Positions 5,393 to 6,274 of a stretch of DNA of 6,274 nt are shown here, one piece after another. The notes beneath the pieces were generated by a model. That model did not search any database and had not been told where the DNA came from. It worked only from the letters and a program-made list of their open reading frames with translations. Each line of letters opens with the position of its first letter. The stretch's first letter is position 1. The stretch comes from Burkholderiales bacterium. GTDB lineage: Bacteria > Pseudomonadota > Gammaproteobacteria > Burkholderiales > Burkholderiaceae_D. The stretch is taken from NCBI GenBank assembly GCA_028868455.1, contig JAGWUK010000191.1, forward strand, positions 1 through 6,274, written 5' to 3'. Both the position numbers and the translations under genes were made by a program.

Positions 5393-5423
5393 ATGGATGA
5401 ATGTGAATTAACAGCCAGCGAAT

Positions 5424-5891
5424 ATGATCACAAAAAAAACAAATCTCATCCTCTGTGAACTGGCGTTATTGCTTTTTGCCATTGGGAATGCAGCAGCACA
5501 GACGAAGGCAAATTCTGAAAACCTGGCGACATCTGCAACGCATGCGTTTCGCGGCACCGGAGTATTTCAAGGTCAGGGGCGAGCCTGTTTTGGCAAACTG
5601 TATATAAGGCAAAAAAGCATTGAATGGCACACCAGCTTCAGTGCCTGTGAACGATCAGCCTACTCGGTCATCGACAAAGATCTGACCGGCACGAAACCGC
5701 ATATGGCGTTTCTTTTACACAAAACAAATCCGAAATGTCATTTCCGTGTCATTGGAATCAGCTTCGATCCAGCGTATCCCGATTATTGGAATGCGGTCGG
5801 TTACGTGACACGCGCCGACTTTGAGCAGCATCAACCGGATGCGTTGGACGAGCAAGGAAAAATACTTTCCTGCAGTGTGCAACCGGATTGA
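5424..5891 (+). CDS. Small exported four-cysteine protein of unknown family
   Basis: A 155-residue protein that I do not recognise. Residues 1-25 are a clear signal peptide: a basic start (MITKKTN), a hydrophobic core (LALLLFAI) and a likely cut after AAA at 25. The mature part of about 130 residues has four cysteines, Cys55, Cys75, Cys105 and Cys150, an even number compatible with two disulfides. It is rich in aromatic and glycine residues: GTGVFQGQGRACFGKLY (44-60), KSIEWHTSFSAC (64-75) and FDPAYPDYWNAVGY (114-127). This suggests a small beta-rich periplasmic or secreted domain. Cys11 lies inside the signal core and lacks a small residue before it, so this is not a lipoprotein. An in-frame TAA at 5409-5411 makes 5424 the first possible ATG. 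The ribosome binding site is weak. It is divergent from the carbonic anhydrase. Confidence 0.8.
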   Translation: MITKKTNLILCELALLLFAIGNAAAQTKANSENLATSATHAFRGTGVFQGQGRACFGKLYIRQKSIEWHTSFSACERSAYSVIDKDLTGTKPHMAFLLHKTNPKCHFRVIGISFDPAYPDYWNAVGYVTRADFEQHQPDALDEQGKILSCSVQPD

Positions 5892-5922
5892 TGGCGTATG
5901 AAAGCCGGCCTGCTAGCGTGGT

Positions 5923-6274
5923 TCAGAAGGCAAGCGACAGATTGGCTTTCCAATAGGGCAATTTCAACAGACCGCGCTGCTTGACTAGCCAGAAAATGTA
6001 AGCACCGACGGCGACCAGTATCAGCACGGCAACCAATGATGCTTCTGCACCGAAAACGCCGCCAGTAAGCCAGTCCGGGCCATGCAGGCCGGATTGCATC
6101 CAGCCCTTGGCGCTTTTACCGGAAACGGCAACACCGAAAATACCACCTTGCGCAAAGTTCCAGGCCGCGTGCAAACCAACACACATGGCAAGGCGATGAG
6201 TCAGCATGTACACGGCGCCAAATAAGAAGCCTGCTTCCAGTGCAATAGCGACAGAACTGAAGATGGTCGCGCCA
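5923..6274 (-). CDS. CPBP-family (CAAX-protease-like) intramembrane protein, 5' end outside the window
   Basis: The visible 116 residues are the C-terminal part of a polytopic membrane protein whose start lies beyond the right edge; the frame is open to base 6274. ALEAGFLFGAVYMLTHRL followed by CVGLHAAWNFAQG is the typical last-motif region of CPBP intramembrane metalloproteases (Abi/CAAX-protease group). It includes the HxxxN motif (His35 and Asn39 of the visible part). The earlier EExxxR and FxxxH motifs would be off the window. A final membrane helix (ASLVAVLILVAVGAYIFWLV) and a basic tail end the protein. A GTG at 6213 could be read as a start but would discard the helix before the motif. 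The substrate is unknown. It converges on the four-cysteine protein, with 31 bases between stops. Confidence 0.85.
   Translation of the reverse strand, partial: GATIFSSVAIALEAGFLFGAVYMLTHRLAMCVGLHAAWNFAQGGIFGVAVSGKSAKGWMQSGLHGPDWLTGGVFGAEASLVAVLILVAVGAYIFWLVKQRGLLKLPYWKANLSLAF

Larger units (their letters stand above)
5124..5423. other. Divergent intergenic region rich in inverted repeats
   Basis: This 300-base region separates the leftward carbonic anhydrase from the rightward small exported protein. It contains no substantial gene, but it carries four separate perfect inverted repeats, at 5202-5216, 5230-5261, 5283-5306 and 5374-5392. It also has a TATAAT on the minus strand at 5299-5294. 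It is AT-rich and probably holds the promoters of both flanking genes. Confidence 0.65.

Noticed and set aside
5454..5456. Cys11 of the four-cysteine protein as a lipoprotein cysteine
   Set aside because: The preceding residue is Leu rather than a small residue, and the main hydrophobic core follows the cysteine instead of preceding it.

Overview
The window is a moderate-GC bacterial chromosomal segment with six complete genes and a seventh running off the right edge. The protein types, the codon choice and the compact intergenic gaps suggest a Gram-negative betaproteobacterium, possibly Oxalobacteraceae/Burkholderiales. That placement is inference from the flavour of the proteins; the sequence holds no rRNA or other marker. 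At least three proteins carry Sec signal peptides, which fits a periplasm-bearing cell.

Left part (1-2280, + strand): a possible C-terminal tail of an upstream gene (3-134) is followed by a GH-A-clan TIM-barrel glycosidase-like protein without a signal peptide (166-1290). After a 309-base gap containing a hairpin and a set of TGCCTGT repeats comes an exported chalcone-isomerase-fold protein (1600-2211). An 11-bp hairpin at 2238-2270 separates it from the convergent leftward block.

Middle part (2290-5123, - strand): in transcription order the genes are an exported alpha-type carbonic anhydrase (5123-4356), a terminator-like hairpin, an AraC-family regulator with a cupin sensor domain (4193-3411) and an alpha/beta hydrolase (3264-2290). 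The regulator and hydrolase are tandem with a 146-base gap that contains paired GACA/TGTC dyads overlapping the regulator's stop codon. The simplest reading is a regulator with its adjacent target, while the carbonic anhydrase is an independent unit.

Right part (5124-6274): a 300-base divergent intergenic region is dense in perfect inverted repeats and lies between the carbonic anhydrase and a small exported four-cysteine protein of unknown family (5424-5891). A convergent, truncated CPBP-family (CAAX-protease-like) membrane protein enters from the right edge (5923-6274).

No mobile element, CRISPR array, tRNA or rRNA was seen. The genes do not form one evident pathway. The parts least explained by known families are the glycosidase-like protein, the four-cysteine secreted protein, and the palindrome-rich region between the carbonic anhydrase and that protein.
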